Below are positions 44,121 to 53,790 of a stretch of 64,000 nt of DNA, piece after piece; the first letter of the stretch is position 1; the number at the start of each line of letters is the position of its first letter. Below the pieces are notes generated by a model. The model did not search any database. It saw only the letters and a list, made by a program, of their open reading frames with translations, and had not been told where the DNA came from. The DNA comes from CAVUAF01 sp964460655 (GTDB lineage: Bacteria > Acidobacteriota > Terriglobia > Terriglobales > Acidobacteriaceae). The position numbers and the translations under genes were made by a program. The stretch spans positions 62,001 through 126,000 of the forward strand of contig CAYWSH010000001.1 of the NCBI GenBank assembly GCA_964460655.1. Direction: 5' to 3'.

Positions 44121-45800
44121 TTACTGGACCTTGCCCGGACCATAGAGGGCACGCCCGGGCTTCGCTTGGGTTGATTCGCCGTCTTTGAGGACCTGCACGC
44201 CATTCACAAAGACATGCTGCACGCCGACGGAGTATTGATGCGGCTGCTCGAAGGTGGCGCGATCCGCGATCGTGGCGGGATCGAAGATGACGACGTCGGC
44301 GAAATATCCTTTCTTCAAGAAGCCGCGGTAGTCGAGTCCCAGGTTGGTCGCGGGCAGGCTGCTCAAGCGGCGGACCGCCTCGCTGAGCGAGATCACTTTC
44401 TCGTCGCGCACATATTTGCCGAGCAGGCGGGCAAAGCAGCCATAGGCACGCGGATGCGTCGAGGACTTCAGGAACGCGCCTTCCGGCGCCATCGACGCAG
44501 CGTCTGATCCGAACGACACCCATGGCTGCGCGATCTGCTTCTTCACGTTCTCTTCCGACATCATGAAATACACCGTGGTGATCCGCGAGCGGTCCTCGAG
44601 GATGAGATCCATCACGGCGTCGGTAGGATCCTGATTGCGCATCTTGGCGACTTCGGCCAGCGTCTTGCCCGTGAGCGGCTTGAGCTTGTCATTCTTGAAG
44701 CCGACCAGCAGGATGCGGTCGGGCGAGCCGGAAAGCAGGAACATGTTCTCCCACTGATCGGTCGGCGTGCGCATCTCGGTGGCGATCTTCTGCCGCGTGG
44801 CCGGGTCCTGCAGGCGCTTGAAGAGCTCGTCGTAGCCGCCGTCGAGCACCCAGGGCGGCATGGTCGATGCCAGTCCCGTGGCGCCGGCGGTATAGGTATA
44901 CATGTCGGCTGTGACCTTCACGCCCTTGCGCCGCTCGCGGTTGATGAGTGCGATCACCTGGTCCATCTTCGGCCAGTTCTGCTGGCCCGACGCTTTCAGG
45001 TGATAGATCTCGACCGGCAGGCGCGCTTCGCGACCGATGCGCAGCGTCTCCTCTACCGCTTCCATCAGCTGATTCGCTTCGCTGCGGATGTGCGCGATGT
45101 ACTTGCCGCGATATTCGGACGCTACTTTGGCCAGCGCGATCAGTTCGTCCGTCTTGGCGAAGAAGTTCGGCGGATAGATGAGCGCGGTCGTCACGCCGAG
45201 AGCACCGGCACGCATCTCGCTGCGCACCAGTTCCTGCATCTGCTTGAGTTGTTCGGAAGTCGGCGCGACGTCGGCGAGGCCGATGACATATTCGCGCACG
45301 ATGCCCGCGCCCACGAAGGACGCGAAGTTCTGCGCGACACCACGCTGCTCGAGATATTTCTGATACTCGGCGAGCGTGTTCCACGGGATGTCGTACTTAA
45401 GGTCACCTTGCGATTCCAGGCGCCGCTGCTTCATTTCTGCATTCAGCGGGCCCATGGAGCCTTCGCCGAAGATCTGCGTGGTGACGCCCTGCTTCACTTC
45501 GCCCAGCGAGCGCGGATCGACAATGAGAGAGCCCTCCGAGTGCGAGAGCATGTTGATGAAGCCTGGAGCGACGGCCAGCCCGTGGGCGTCTACTTCTGTC
45601 TTGGCTTTCGCATGTGCGAGGCTGCCGATGGCGGCCACACGATCGCCCAGGATGCCAACATCGGCGCGGCGCGGCGGGCCGCCCGTACCGTCATAGACCG
45701 TGCCATTGCGGATGATGACGTCGTACGTGGCCTGCGCAAGCGCAGCCTGCGCGAACATCACGACAAGAACAAAGGCGAGGAGCCGGCGGAGTCGCTTCAC
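44121..45800 (-). CDS. D-aminoacylase-like amidohydrolase, exported
   Basis: 559 residues from a GTG at 45800, chosen because a signal peptide (LLAFVLVVMFAQAALAQ) follows directly and GAGG precedes it. Amidohydrolase composite fold: beta-sandwich YDVIIRNGTVYDGTGG, barrel from PGFINMLSHSE, then EGSMGPL, HIRSEANQLMEA, IYHLKASGQQNW, and C-terminal GKYVRDE and YFADVVIFDP. The usual metal HxH/HxD after the first strand is replaced by MLSHSE, and the GNCG motif by EGSMGP, so metal binding differs from the characterised enzyme. It likely hydrolyses N-acyl-amino acids or dipeptides in the periplasm. It lies 49 bases after the small membrane protein gene. Confidence 0.85.
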   Translation of the reverse strand: MKRLRRLLAFVLVVMFAQAALAQATYDVIIRNGTVYDGTGGPPRRADVGILGDRVAAIGSLAHAKAKTEVDAHGLAVAPGFINMLSHSEGSLIVDPRSLGEVKQGVTTQIFGEGSMGPLNAEMKQRRLESQGDLKYDIPWNTLAEYQKYLEQRGVAQNFASFVGAGIVREYVIGLADVAPTSEQLKQMQELVRSEMRAGALGVTTALIYPPNFFAKTDELIALAKVASEYRGKYIAHIRSEANQLMEAVEETLRIGREARLPVEIYHLKASGQQNWPKMDQVIALINRERRKGVKVTADMYTYTAGATGLASTMPPWVLDGGYDELFKRLQDPATRQKIATEMRTPTDQWENMFLLSGSPDRILLVGFKNDKLKPLTGKTLAEVAKMRNQDPTDAVMDLILEDRSRITTVYFMMSEENVKKQIAQPWVSFGSDAASMAPEGAFLKSSTHPRAYGCFARLLGKYVRDEKVISLSEAVRRLSSLPATNLGLDYRGFLKKGYFADVVIFDPATIADRATFEQPHQYSVGVQHVFVNGVQVLKDGESTQAKPGRALYGPGKVQ

Positions 45801-45849
45801 GTGGAGGACCTCAGTCGAGCGGTATTCGTAGTGAATGTCCCACGCTTTG

Positions 45850-46242
45850 TCAATGCGCGGCCGGACCACTGCCTTGGCTCCCGCTCGCCGTGTTCGGCCC
45901 GTAGCCCCACTTTTCCTGCATGCGCTGGCGGAAGCGGTCGCGCTCCTCGGGCGTCATCGCTTGCCAGCGTTCGCCGATGCGGTCGGCGAGCCGATCGATG
46001 ATCGGGCCGCGGACCGGATAGTGACCGCCGTGGCATCGTCCGCCCCAGCTCCCGAACAGGATGCGACATAGCCCGATGATGCCTATCGCCTGCCAGAAGG
46101 TGATCGGTGGCCACCCGAAGAGGTGTGGCGTGAGCCAGTTCCAAAGCAGCTGAACGACTTCGCCGCCGAGGAAGATGAACAAGAACATCGCCAGAATGCC
46201 CAGCGGCGCGAACCACAGCATTTTTGCAACTTGGGGTCTCAT
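45850..46242 (-). CDS. Small membrane protein with Spy/CpxP-like C-terminal segment
   Basis: 130 residues from the ATG at 46242, with GTGAGG upstream. Two hydrophobic segments (about 8-35 and 46-62) are followed by a Gly/His-rich CHGGHYP and an amphipathic helix ERWQAMTPEERDRFRQRM, reminiscent of the LTxEQ-type helix of periplasmic metal-sensor proteins. It starts 10 bases after the ECF sigma stop, so it may be an anti-sigma or sensor partner, although it lacks a recognisable zinc-finger anti-sigma domain. Function unknown. Confidence 0.75.
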   Translation of the reverse strand: MRPQVAKMLWFAPLGILAMFLFIFLGGEVVQLLWNWLTPHLFGWPPITFWQAIGIIGLCRILFGSWGGRCHGGHYPVRGPIIDRLADRIGERWQAMTPEERDRFRQRMQEKWGYGPNTASGSQGSGPAAH

Positions 46243-46252
46243 ATTCAGGTCC

Positions 46253-46858
46253 TCACTTTTTCGCGTACTCGTAGTAGATCTCTTGCAGGCGCGCGCGCAG
46301 GCGCAGCACCGCATAGCGCTTGCGCGAAAGCAGCGTGTTCACATTCACGCCCAGCGCCGCCGCCATCTCTGGAAAACTGCGGCCCTCGAACTCGTGCGCC
46401 ACAAACACCTCGCGCTGCTCCACCGGCAGCTCGGCGACCGCGCGCTCGAACTCATCCAGCAGGACGCTGCGGGCATAGGCCGCCTCCGGCCCCGCATCGG
46501 GCGAGGGCAGCAGGTCCTCGAACTCGAGCAACTCATCCTCGTCATCGAATCCTTCGCCTCCCAGGTCGCTGAAGTTCTGCGGCCGCTGCTTGCGGAAGAA
46601 ATCGACGATGCGGTTGCGCGCCACCTGGAACAGCCAGCCGGCGACGTGGTCGATCGGCATCAGCAGGCGGTTCGCTTCCACCAGCTTGTAGAAGACGTCC
46701 TGCAGGATGTCTTCCGCGTCACTCGCGTCGGGCACACGCCGGCGGATGAAGTTGCGCAGCCGCGACTGTTCGCGCGCCACGACTTCAGAGATCCGCTGGT
46801 CCTGTTCGCGTGCCATGCGCTCGGTTAGCTCGAGATCAAGCCCTGCTGTGCGGTCCAC
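46253..46858 (-). CDS. ECF-type RNA polymerase sigma factor
   Basis: 201 residues from a GTG at 46858; an ATG at 46816 (MAREQDQRIS) is an alternative. Region 2 spans about 25-95 (RVPDASDAEDILQDVFYKLVEAN and HVAGWLFQVARNRIVDFFRK), an acidic linker about 100-120, and region 4 about 135-195 (ELPVEQREVFVAHEFEGRSFPEMAAALGV). It is the first gene of a probable operon with the small membrane protein and the amidohydrolase. The 130-base gap to the divergent VPS10-type gene holds that gene's promoter. Confidence 0.92.
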   Translation of the reverse strand: MDRTAGLDLELTERMAREQDQRISEVVAREQSRLRNFIRRRVPDASDAEDILQDVFYKLVEANRLLMPIDHVAGWLFQVARNRIVDFFRKQRPQNFSDLGGEGFDDEDELLEFEDLLPSPDAGPEAAYARSVLLDEFERAVAELPVEQREVFVAHEFEGRSFPEMAAALGVNVNTLLSRKRYAVLRLRARLQEIYYEYAKK

Positions 46859-46925
46859 CTATCGGGATAGACGATTACAGTGAGCGGATATTGTAGAGAG
46901 CACCGGCCGCCCTCTTCGTTCCGCC

Positions 46926-46955
46926 TTGACAGTCACAAAAAGTGCCGCGCATGAT
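46926..46955 (+). promoter_or_regulatory. Sigma-70-like promoter for the VPS10/BNR gene cluster
   Basis: TTGACA (46926-46931, perfect) and CATGAT (46950-46955, four of six) are 18 bases apart. Transcription would begin near 46962, about 27 bases before the ATG at 46989. The -35 lies inside a 12-mer shared with the TonB receptor upstream region at 28967-28978. Confidence 0.5.
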
Positions 46956-46988
46956 ACGGCCTCTTACGCACCGCGACGCACCGATCCA

Positions 46989-49900
46989 ATGCGAAAAAAG
47001 CCGATCCTTACGTGCACTTCGCTCCTGGCAGCCGTCATCCTGACGATCACCGCCGGCGCCACCGGCCAGTCCTTTGATAGCGCCTATTTCTCCAACCTGA
47101 AGTGGCGCAGTCTCGGACCGAACCGCGGCGGCCGCTCCATCGCGGTCGCAGGCAGCGCGGCCCGCCCGCTCGAGTACTACTTCGGTGCGACGGGTGGCGG
47201 CCTCTGGAAGACGACCGATGGCGGCGTCACCTGGGCTCCGGTCACCGACGGCCAGATCAAGAGTTCATCGGTCGGGGCGGTGGAGGTCTCCGAGAGCAAG
47301 CCTGACATCGTTTACATCGGCATGGGCGAGGTCGAGTTGCGCGGCAACGTGCTGCAAGGCGACGGCGTATACAAGTCGAGCGATGCCGGCAAAACATGGA
47401 CGCATCTCGGCCTCGACGATACGCAAGCCATCGGGCGCGTCCGCATCCATCCCACGGATCCTGACATCGTGTACGTCGCGGCCCTCGGTCATCCGTTCGG
47501 GAAGAATGAAGAACGCGGCATCTACCGCACGCGCGACGGCGGCAAGACGTGGAAGAAAGTCTTCTTTCGCAATAACGCCGCCGGCGTGGTCGACCTCATC
47601 ATCGACCACAACGATCCCAACACGCTCTACGCGACCACCTGGGAGGTCTATCGCAAGCCGTGGATGCTATGGAACGGCGGGCCCGGCTCGGGAATGTTCA
47701 AGTCCACCGACGGCGGTGATACATGGACTGACGTCACGCGCAATCCCGGCTTGCCCAAGGGCACGCTGGGGCGGCTGAACGTCACGGTCTCGCGCGCCGA
47801 CTCCAAGCGGCTCTACGCGATGGTGGAAGCGGAAGATGGCGGCACGTTCCGCTCTGATGACGGGGGCGCGACCTGGCAGCGTGCTAGCAACGATCGCGAG
47901 TTGTGGCAGCGCCCGTTCTATTTCGGCCGCCTCTACGCCGATCCGCAGGACCGCAACAGCGTTTGGGTGCTGAACTTCTATGCCTGGAAGTCCACCGATG
48001 GCGCGCAGACCTTCTCGCGCGTGAATACCACGCACGCCGATCATCACGACTTGTGGCTCGACCCGAACGATCCGCAGCGCCTGATCATCGGCCACGACGG
48101 CGGCGGCAACATCTCGACCAACGGCGGCAAGACGTGGAGCAGCACAGCGTATCCCACGGCGCAGATGTATCACGTCGCCATCACGAAGGATTTTCCCTAC
48201 CAGGTTTGCGGCGCGCAGCAGGACAACGACACCGCGTGCGTGAAAAGTGACCTGATCCCGCCTGCCCGCGTCGACGACACCCTGCGACCCGGCTCGTGGT
48301 ATTACGCCGTCGGCGGCAATGAGAGCGGCACGATAGCGCCCTCGACCACCGACCCGAACATCTTCTTTGCCGGCGGCCAGGAGGGCTATCTGACGCGCTT
48401 CGATCGCCGCACCGGGCAGGCACGCGACGTGCAGCCGTTCCCGCGGCTCTTCTCCGGCGAATCGGCAGGTTCCGTGCCGGAGCGTTGGCAGTGGACGTAT
48501 CCGATCGTCACGTCGCCCACGGAACCCAATGTGGTCTACGCCTCGTCACAACACTTGTGGCGCACCGAGAACGGTGGCCAAACCTGGCAACGCATCAGTC
48601 CCGACCTCACGCGCCACGATCCGCAAACGCTCGGCGACTCCGGCGGCCCGATCACGAAAGATCAGAACGGGCCCGAGTTCTATGCCACCATCTTCACCAT
48701 CGCGCCCTCACGCCAGGACGCGAAGACCATCTGGGTCGGCTCCGACGATGGCCTGGTCCACATCACGCGCGACGGCGGCCGCACCTGGCAGAACATCACG
48801 CCGCCCGACATGAAAGAATTCACGCGCGTCAGCCTGATCGAGGCCTCGCCGCACGATCCCGGCACGGCTTTCGTCGCCGGCAAGCGCTATCAACTCGACG
48901 ATCGCGCACCGTACATCTGGAAGACGCACGACTACGGCAAGACGTGGACCTCGATCACCGCCGGCATCACCACGGGCGACTTCGTTCATGCTGTCCGCGA
49001 AGATCCGAAGCGACGGGGCCTGCTCTACGCGGGTACCGAACACGGCGTTTACGTGTCATTCGATGAAGGCCGGCAGTGGCAGTCCTTGTCGCTGAATCTG
49101 CCGGACACGCAGGTACCTGACCTGGTGGCGGAAGAGCGCGACCTTATTATTGCGACGCACGGGCGCTCGTTCTACGTGCTCGACGACGTCGAGCCACTCC
49201 GGCAGATGACACCCGAAGTTGCCGCCGCGAATCAGTACCTCTTCGCTCCCGCCAGCGCGGTACGCCGCTCCTACCCCGCGCGCTTGGACTATTACCTCAA
49301 AAGTCCCGCCCGCACGGTGACGCTGGAGGTCATCGACGCCAAGGGAGGCGTTGCCACCAGGCTCTCGCGGCCAGGTTTTGTGACGGCCGGAGCGCACCGC
49401 GTCGAGTGGGACCTGCATTATCCAGGTTCGACAGTATTTCCCGGCATGGTGCTGCGCAGTGCGAATCCGCAAGTCGGCCCGCTCGCCGTGCCCGGCAAAT
49501 ATCAGGTGCGGCTCACCGCCGATGGCGTCAGTCAGACGCGTGACCTCGCCATCGTGCCTGACCCTCGGCTGAGCGATGTCTCGCAGGCTGACTACGATGA
49601 GCAGTTCAAACTCTCCCTAGAGATCCGCGACGCCGTCAGCGCGGCGAATGATGGCGTGATCCGCATCCGCGATCTGAAGAAGGAGATTGCTTTGCGCTCC
49701 GATGGGGCGAAGACCAAAGCCGTTGCTGACGCCGCGCAAGCGCTACACCGCACTCTGAGCGCTATCGAAGAACAGCTCTACCAGGTGAAGAACCAGAGTT
49801 CGAAAGACGTACTGGCACTGCCCATCAGGCTCAACAACCGTCTGGCTTCGTTACTGCGCGTGGCACAAAATTCCGACGCCCGGCCTACGGACCAGACTTA

Positions 49901-50012
49901 CACCGTCTTCCGGCAGTTGAAAGCGGAACTCGACCAGCATCTCGCCGCACTCGATCAAGTCATCAAGCAGGATGTTGTACGATTCAATGCGCTCACCGGT
50001 GGTGCGAAATGA
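46989..50012 (+). CDS. Exported VPS10/sialidase-type beta-propeller protein
   Basis: 1007 residues from the ATG at 46989, with a signal peptide ending AGATGQ. At least eight Asp-box repeats of the S/T-x-D-x-G-x-T-W type (TTDGGVTW, SSDAGKTW, TRDGGKTW, STDGGDTW, SDDGGATW, TENGGQTW, TRDGGRTW, THDYGKTW) build one or two beta-propellers over residues about 35-720. An Ig-like domain (about 790-870) and a C-terminal helical segment (about 870-1000) follow. Annotated relatives are called glycosyl hydrolases, but no sialidase catalytic Arg triad is evident, so binding rather than catalysis is possible. It overlaps the next start by ATGA. Confidence 0.88.
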   Translation: MRKKPILTCTSLLAAVILTITAGATGQSFDSAYFSNLKWRSLGPNRGGRSIAVAGSAARPLEYYFGATGGGLWKTTDGGVTWAPVTDGQIKSSSVGAVEVSESKPDIVYIGMGEVELRGNVLQGDGVYKSSDAGKTWTHLGLDDTQAIGRVRIHPTDPDIVYVAALGHPFGKNEERGIYRTRDGGKTWKKVFFRNNAAGVVDLIIDHNDPNTLYATTWEVYRKPWMLWNGGPGSGMFKSTDGGDTWTDVTRNPGLPKGTLGRLNVTVSRADSKRLYAMVEAEDGGTFRSDDGGATWQRASNDRELWQRPFYFGRLYADPQDRNSVWVLNFYAWKSTDGAQTFSRVNTTHADHHDLWLDPNDPQRLIIGHDGGGNISTNGGKTWSSTAYPTAQMYHVAITKDFPYQVCGAQQDNDTACVKSDLIPPARVDDTLRPGSWYYAVGGNESGTIAPSTTDPNIFFAGGQEGYLTRFDRRTGQARDVQPFPRLFSGESAGSVPERWQWTYPIVTSPTEPNVVYASSQHLWRTENGGQTWQRISPDLTRHDPQTLGDSGGPITKDQNGPEFYATIFTIAPSRQDAKTIWVGSDDGLVHITRDGGRTWQNITPPDMKEFTRVSLIEASPHDPGTAFVAGKRYQLDDRAPYIWKTHDYGKTWTSITAGITTGDFVHAVREDPKRRGLLYAGTEHGVYVSFDEGRQWQSLSLNLPDTQVPDLVAEERDLIIATHGRSFYVLDDVEPLRQMTPEVAAANQYLFAPASAVRRSYPARLDYYLKSPARTVTLEVIDAKGGVATRLSRPGFVTAGAHRVEWDLHYPGSTVFPGMVLRSANPQVGPLAVPGKYQVRLTADGVSQTRDLAIVPDPRLSDVSQADYDEQFKLSLEIRDAVSAANDGVIRIRDLKKEIALRSDGAKTKAVADAAQALHRTLSAIEEQLYQVKNQSSKDVLALPIRLNNRLASLLRVAQNSDARPTDQTYTVFRQLKAELDQHLAALDQVIKQDVVRFNALTGGAK

Positions 50013-52282
50013 AGTGGAACACCATGCTGGCGCGCCTGCAGCCGGTCAGTCTCTTCGTCATCGTGTGTATGGCACTGCTGCTCGGTGCCGGCACGGCATC
50101 GCACGCCGCATTGACCTGTGACCTAAGCCAGTTCAAGCCGGGCATGGGCCCCACGGCGGCGGTGCAAGGCGATGGTCTACTGGTCAACTGGACCGGCGAG
50201 GGCAACGCTGATCTCCGCATTACGCTTGCCATCGCTGCCGGCCAGCCGCTCGTGCGCGAGCTTGCCGTGCGCAGTCGTGGTGGGCCATGGACAACGCTGG
50301 GCCGCAACCTCACACCGGAGTTCGAGGTCACGAGCGGACGCCGCCGCATGTCGAACCAGCAAGTCGCTCCCCTGACGAAAGAACTCGGCGTGCAGATCAC
50401 GCCCGAGGTGATCGAGAGAGAAAAGTGGCAGGTGTTTTGGGACGCACCCCTGCTGGTGCCGGGCACAGCGCCGCGCGTGCGGCCCACCGCACCAGGAGAA
50501 GCGGCCGATCGCAATCTCGACCTGCCCCGCAAGCCGGAGGAGATACGGCGGGCCGCAGCAAGTTTTCAGGCGACGGGTTGTACAGCGAAGAGCGATGGTT
50601 CGCGGCTGGAAATCACGTTTCCCGGTGTATCGATGGGCATTTTTGCCGGCGACCTGCGTTTCACCGTGTATCGCGACACGAGCCTGCTGCGTATGGAAGC
50701 CATCGCCAAGACCGACGAGCCGTCAGTCGCTTACAAATACGACGCCGGTCTCAAAGGCTTCTCCACCGATTTGACACCGCGCGTCACTTGGCATGACACC
50801 GCTGACGAGCCCCAACAGTATCGCTTCGGCGGACTCAAGAATGACGCGCGTGTCGGCGTCAGAGCGCGCAATCGCATCCTGATCGCGGAAAGCGCCAAGG
50901 GCTCAGTCGCGGCGTTCCCGCCGCCCCATACTTTTTTCTTCGCGCGCGAGATCGAGACCAACCTCGGCTACGTTTGGTATCGCAAGGATTCGGACAAACA
51001 TTTCGGCATCGGTGTCCGGCAGCCGGAGCGAGAGGAAACCGGGGAATACGAGCAGAATTTTGCCCTCTACAACGCGCCACCGGGCACGTGGCAGCGCATG
51101 GCAGTGTACTTCTACGTAGCACCCGCAACGAGCGAAGCCACGCGAAAGGCCGCGCTCGCCTTCACGCACGATGACCGTTTCAAACCCATCTCCGGCTACA
51201 AGACGATGGTGAACCATCTGCACACGCGGTTCACCGAGCAGATCCGCCGCAACGGGTCGCTTGACGGCTTCACGCAAGAGTTGGCCGCGATGAAAGGCAT
51301 GGGGGTGAACATCGTCGGCCTCAGCGACTTTCATGACGACTTGCACCAGACCGACCCGGGGCCGCTCCGCTTCCCGGATGAGCACGATTACGCGCTCGCT
51401 GCCGCCAAGGCTTCTGACAAAGACTTCCTCGTCACGCCGTGGGAGGAAAGCTACATCTTCGGCGGCCACTACAACGTGCTCTTTCCGCACAACGTGTACT
51501 GGAGCATGACGAAGGCGCCGGGCGCGCCGTTCACCGAGAATGTCCCGCCGTATGGCAAGGTCTACCACGCCACGACGCCGGAAGAGTTCCAGCGGGTCCT
51601 CGACACCGAGAATGGTTACTGGTATTACGCGCACCAGCGGACCAAGGGCTCGACCGGCTATCCCGATGCGACCCTCGACAAACCGTTCGTGCGCAACGAC
51701 CACAATCTCGGTCTGGCGTTCAAACCTGGTATGGGCATGGATCTGTCGGAAGCGCGCTTGTGCGAGTGGCGCTGCTTTGACGCGCTCGACATGATGAACA
51801 ACGCGATCACCGACTCCGGCCTGCGCCCGAAGTATCTCCTCGCTGACATCGATACGTATCGCAAAGCGCCGGAAGACGACTTGTATCCGCAATTCCCGGT
51901 GAGCTACATCAAAATCGATCCGCTGCCCGGCCCTGCGGATGACTGGATGCCCATCCTGACCGCACTTCGCGCTGGCGATAGCTTCGGCACGACCGGCGAG
52001 ATCCTGTTCAACGATTATCGCGTCGCAGGCAGCGGCAGTCAGAGAACCATCGTCGCGGACGCGGAGTGGACGTTCCCCCTCGAGTTCGTCGAGGTCGTGT
52101 GGGGTGATGGCAAGCAAGTCGATCGGCAGATCATCCGCTCGACCGAACTCGGTTCATTCGGCAAGAAACATTTCTCCATCCCCTTCAGCGCGACTGGCCG
52201 CTCCTGGGTGCGATTCGCGGTGTGGGATTCAGCCGGCAACGGCGCTTTCACGCAACCGCAGTGGCTTTGGCCAAAACGATGA
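50009..52282 (+). CDS. Exported protein with C-terminal PHP-like domain
   Basis: 757 residues; signal or anchor segment SLFVIVCMALLLGAGTASHAA. Residues about 35-400 look like beta-sandwich material without a family I recognise. From about 405 the sequence follows a PHP metal-hydrolase plan: VNHLHTRF, VGLSDFHDDLH, VTPWEESYIFGGHYNVLFP, WYYAHQRTKG and a final DIDTYRKAPEDD, with several expected metal ligands but HLH in place of a clean opening HxH. Start overlaps the upstream stop (ATGA) and the stop overlaps the next start (ATGA), so the three genes are translationally coupled. Substrate unknown; phosphoester or carbohydrate hydrolysis are guesses. Confidence 0.75.
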   Translation: MKWNTMLARLQPVSLFVIVCMALLLGAGTASHAALTCDLSQFKPGMGPTAAVQGDGLLVNWTGEGNADLRITLAIAAGQPLVRELAVRSRGGPWTTLGRNLTPEFEVTSGRRRMSNQQVAPLTKELGVQITPEVIEREKWQVFWDAPLLVPGTAPRVRPTAPGEAADRNLDLPRKPEEIRRAAASFQATGCTAKSDGSRLEITFPGVSMGIFAGDLRFTVYRDTSLLRMEAIAKTDEPSVAYKYDAGLKGFSTDLTPRVTWHDTADEPQQYRFGGLKNDARVGVRARNRILIAESAKGSVAAFPPPHTFFFAREIETNLGYVWYRKDSDKHFGIGVRQPEREETGEYEQNFALYNAPPGTWQRMAVYFYVAPATSEATRKAALAFTHDDRFKPISGYKTMVNHLHTRFTEQIRRNGSLDGFTQELAAMKGMGVNIVGLSDFHDDLHQTDPGPLRFPDEHDYALAAAKASDKDFLVTPWEESYIFGGHYNVLFPHNVYWSMTKAPGAPFTENVPPYGKVYHATTPEEFQRVLDTENGYWYYAHQRTKGSTGYPDATLDKPFVRNDHNLGLAFKPGMGMDLSEARLCEWRCFDALDMMNNAITDSGLRPKYLLADIDTYRKAPEDDLYPQFPVSYIKIDPLPGPADDWMPILTALRAGDSFGTTGEILFNDYRVAGSGSQRTIVADAEWTFPLEFVEVVWGDGKQVDRQIIRSTELGSFGKKHFSIPFSATGRSWVRFAVWDSAGNGAFTQPQWLWPKR

Positions 52283-53757
52283 AGCATGCACTTCTTTCTT
52301 GTCTCCTCTTGTCGGCTGTGGCGCTTGCCGCTGACGGCGCGACGGTGGTGCACGTTTTTCCTGGCCAGAACGGGCCTCATCCGGCCGACTCGCCCGCACG
52401 CTCCGTCGACACGATGGGCGGCGTGGGCCCGCGGCATCTCGTTGGTTTCATCAACGGCGGTGTCACCATCCGCGCGAAGACCGACGGCAAGGAACTTGCG
52501 CCGTATCAAACGCAGCTGCAATTCTGGCAAGCGGCGCTGAAGAACGCCGGCGGCGGCGAACCGTCTGGCCATCCCTACGATCCGCGCATCTTTTTCGATC
52601 CCCTCACCTCGCGCTGGTTCGCCATTGCCGACGAGTGGCGGTTCGCGAAAGACGGCGGCGCATGCTGCATGGATCACGTATTGATAGGCGTTTCCCGCGA
52701 CGACGATCCGACGCATCCGTGGAAGGCGATCGACTTCGAGGCTAAGACAACGCTCGACAACGCCAAGTTTGGTATCGATCGGAACGGTTTCTATCTGACT
52801 GAGCTGGAGGCGTCACGCAGCGACACACCGCAGGGCGCGCTGCTGGCCATCCCGAAATCCGACCTGCTGTGGAAGGGCGATGCTAAACCGTCACTCGCGC
52901 ACCTGAATCGCCTGCCGGTCGAGATGTTCACGCGCATGAGCGACCACAAGCTGCGCGGCGTCGAGGGCATGTTGCCCATGTTCGACGTTGACGCGAAGAA
53001 AAAAACCTCTGCTCCCGAGTACTTCGTGAACCGCTACCGCGCCGAGGTTGATGGCGAGACGATCATCCAGGTGCGCACGATCACCTGGACGTCGCCGACG
53101 ACGGCGAGACTCAGCGAGCCGACCGACGTGGGGTTAGGCACGCATTATCCGATCCAGCCCACGACGCGCGCGGTGCAGCCACCGCTGGGCGGCGGGCTCT
53201 ATTCGCCCGGCCTCACTGCTGGCGAAGGACGCTTGGTGAACGCGGTCGTGCGTAACGGCAGTGTTTGGACGATATCGGCGACCGAGATCAACAATCACAC
53301 CGCTGCGTTCTGGGTCGAGATCGACGTCAAGACGATGAAGGTGAAGCAGCAGGGCCAGCTCGCCGATCCCGAAGCCGACATCCTTTTCCCCTCGGTGATG
53401 GTCGACAAGAATGGCAATCTCGGCATCATTGCGATGCGATCATCCGCGACCGAAGCGCCGTCGACGTACGTCACCGGTCGTTCGCGCACCGATCCGCCGA
53501 GCCGACTGCGACCGCTCGCGCGCGCCGTTCCGGGGCGTTATCCCTACATCTTCAAGACGAACGACTTGAGCAAACCGAACGAGGTCGTCTCGACCAGTGA
53601 CTACGCAACGTCGGTGCTCGATCCTTCTGATCCGACCCTGATCTGGAGCTTTCAGTTCGCCGCCACGAACGACTGCATGCCAAAGGAAGAGAACGGCGGT
53701 CGTTACGCGACTCATTGGGTCGCCTACCGCGTCGGCCCCACCAAGAAAAGCCACTGA
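52279..53757 (+). CDS. Exported protein of unknown function, probable beta-propeller
   Basis: 492 residues from the ATG at 52279, with signal peptide LLSCLLLSAVALAADG. I do not recognise the family. Repeated blocks of the form YDPRIFFDPLTSRWFAIADEW, NAKFGIDRNGFYLTE and LIWSFQFAATND, in which aromatic strands alternate with short loops, suggest a propeller. CC in GGACCMDH and a few other Cys may form disulfides. Last gene of the coupled three-gene operon; convergent with the BNR-repeat gene after 33 bases, where only a weak five-base hairpin (53768-53783) is seen. Confidence 0.7.
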   Translation: MKHALLSCLLLSAVALAADGATVVHVFPGQNGPHPADSPARSVDTMGGVGPRHLVGFINGGVTIRAKTDGKELAPYQTQLQFWQAALKNAGGGEPSGHPYDPRIFFDPLTSRWFAIADEWRFAKDGGACCMDHVLIGVSRDDDPTHPWKAIDFEAKTTLDNAKFGIDRNGFYLTELEASRSDTPQGALLAIPKSDLLWKGDAKPSLAHLNRLPVEMFTRMSDHKLRGVEGMLPMFDVDAKKKTSAPEYFVNRYRAEVDGETIIQVRTITWTSPTTARLSEPTDVGLGTHYPIQPTTRAVQPPLGGGLYSPGLTAGEGRLVNAVVRNGSVWTISATEINNHTAAFWVEIDVKTMKVKQQGQLADPEADILFPSVMVDKNGNLGIIAMRSSATEAPSTYVTGRSRTDPPSRLRPLARAVPGRYPYIFKTNDLSKPNEVVSTSDYATSVLDPSDPTLIWSFQFAATNDCMPKEENGGRYATHWVAYRVGPTKKSH

Positions 53758-53790
53758 CTACGCCCTCGGTCCACGACGGGACCATGGCGA

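Noticed and set aside
53768..53783. Hairpin GGTCC/GGACC between two convergent genes as a terminator
   Set aside because: Only five base pairs and no U-run on either strand.
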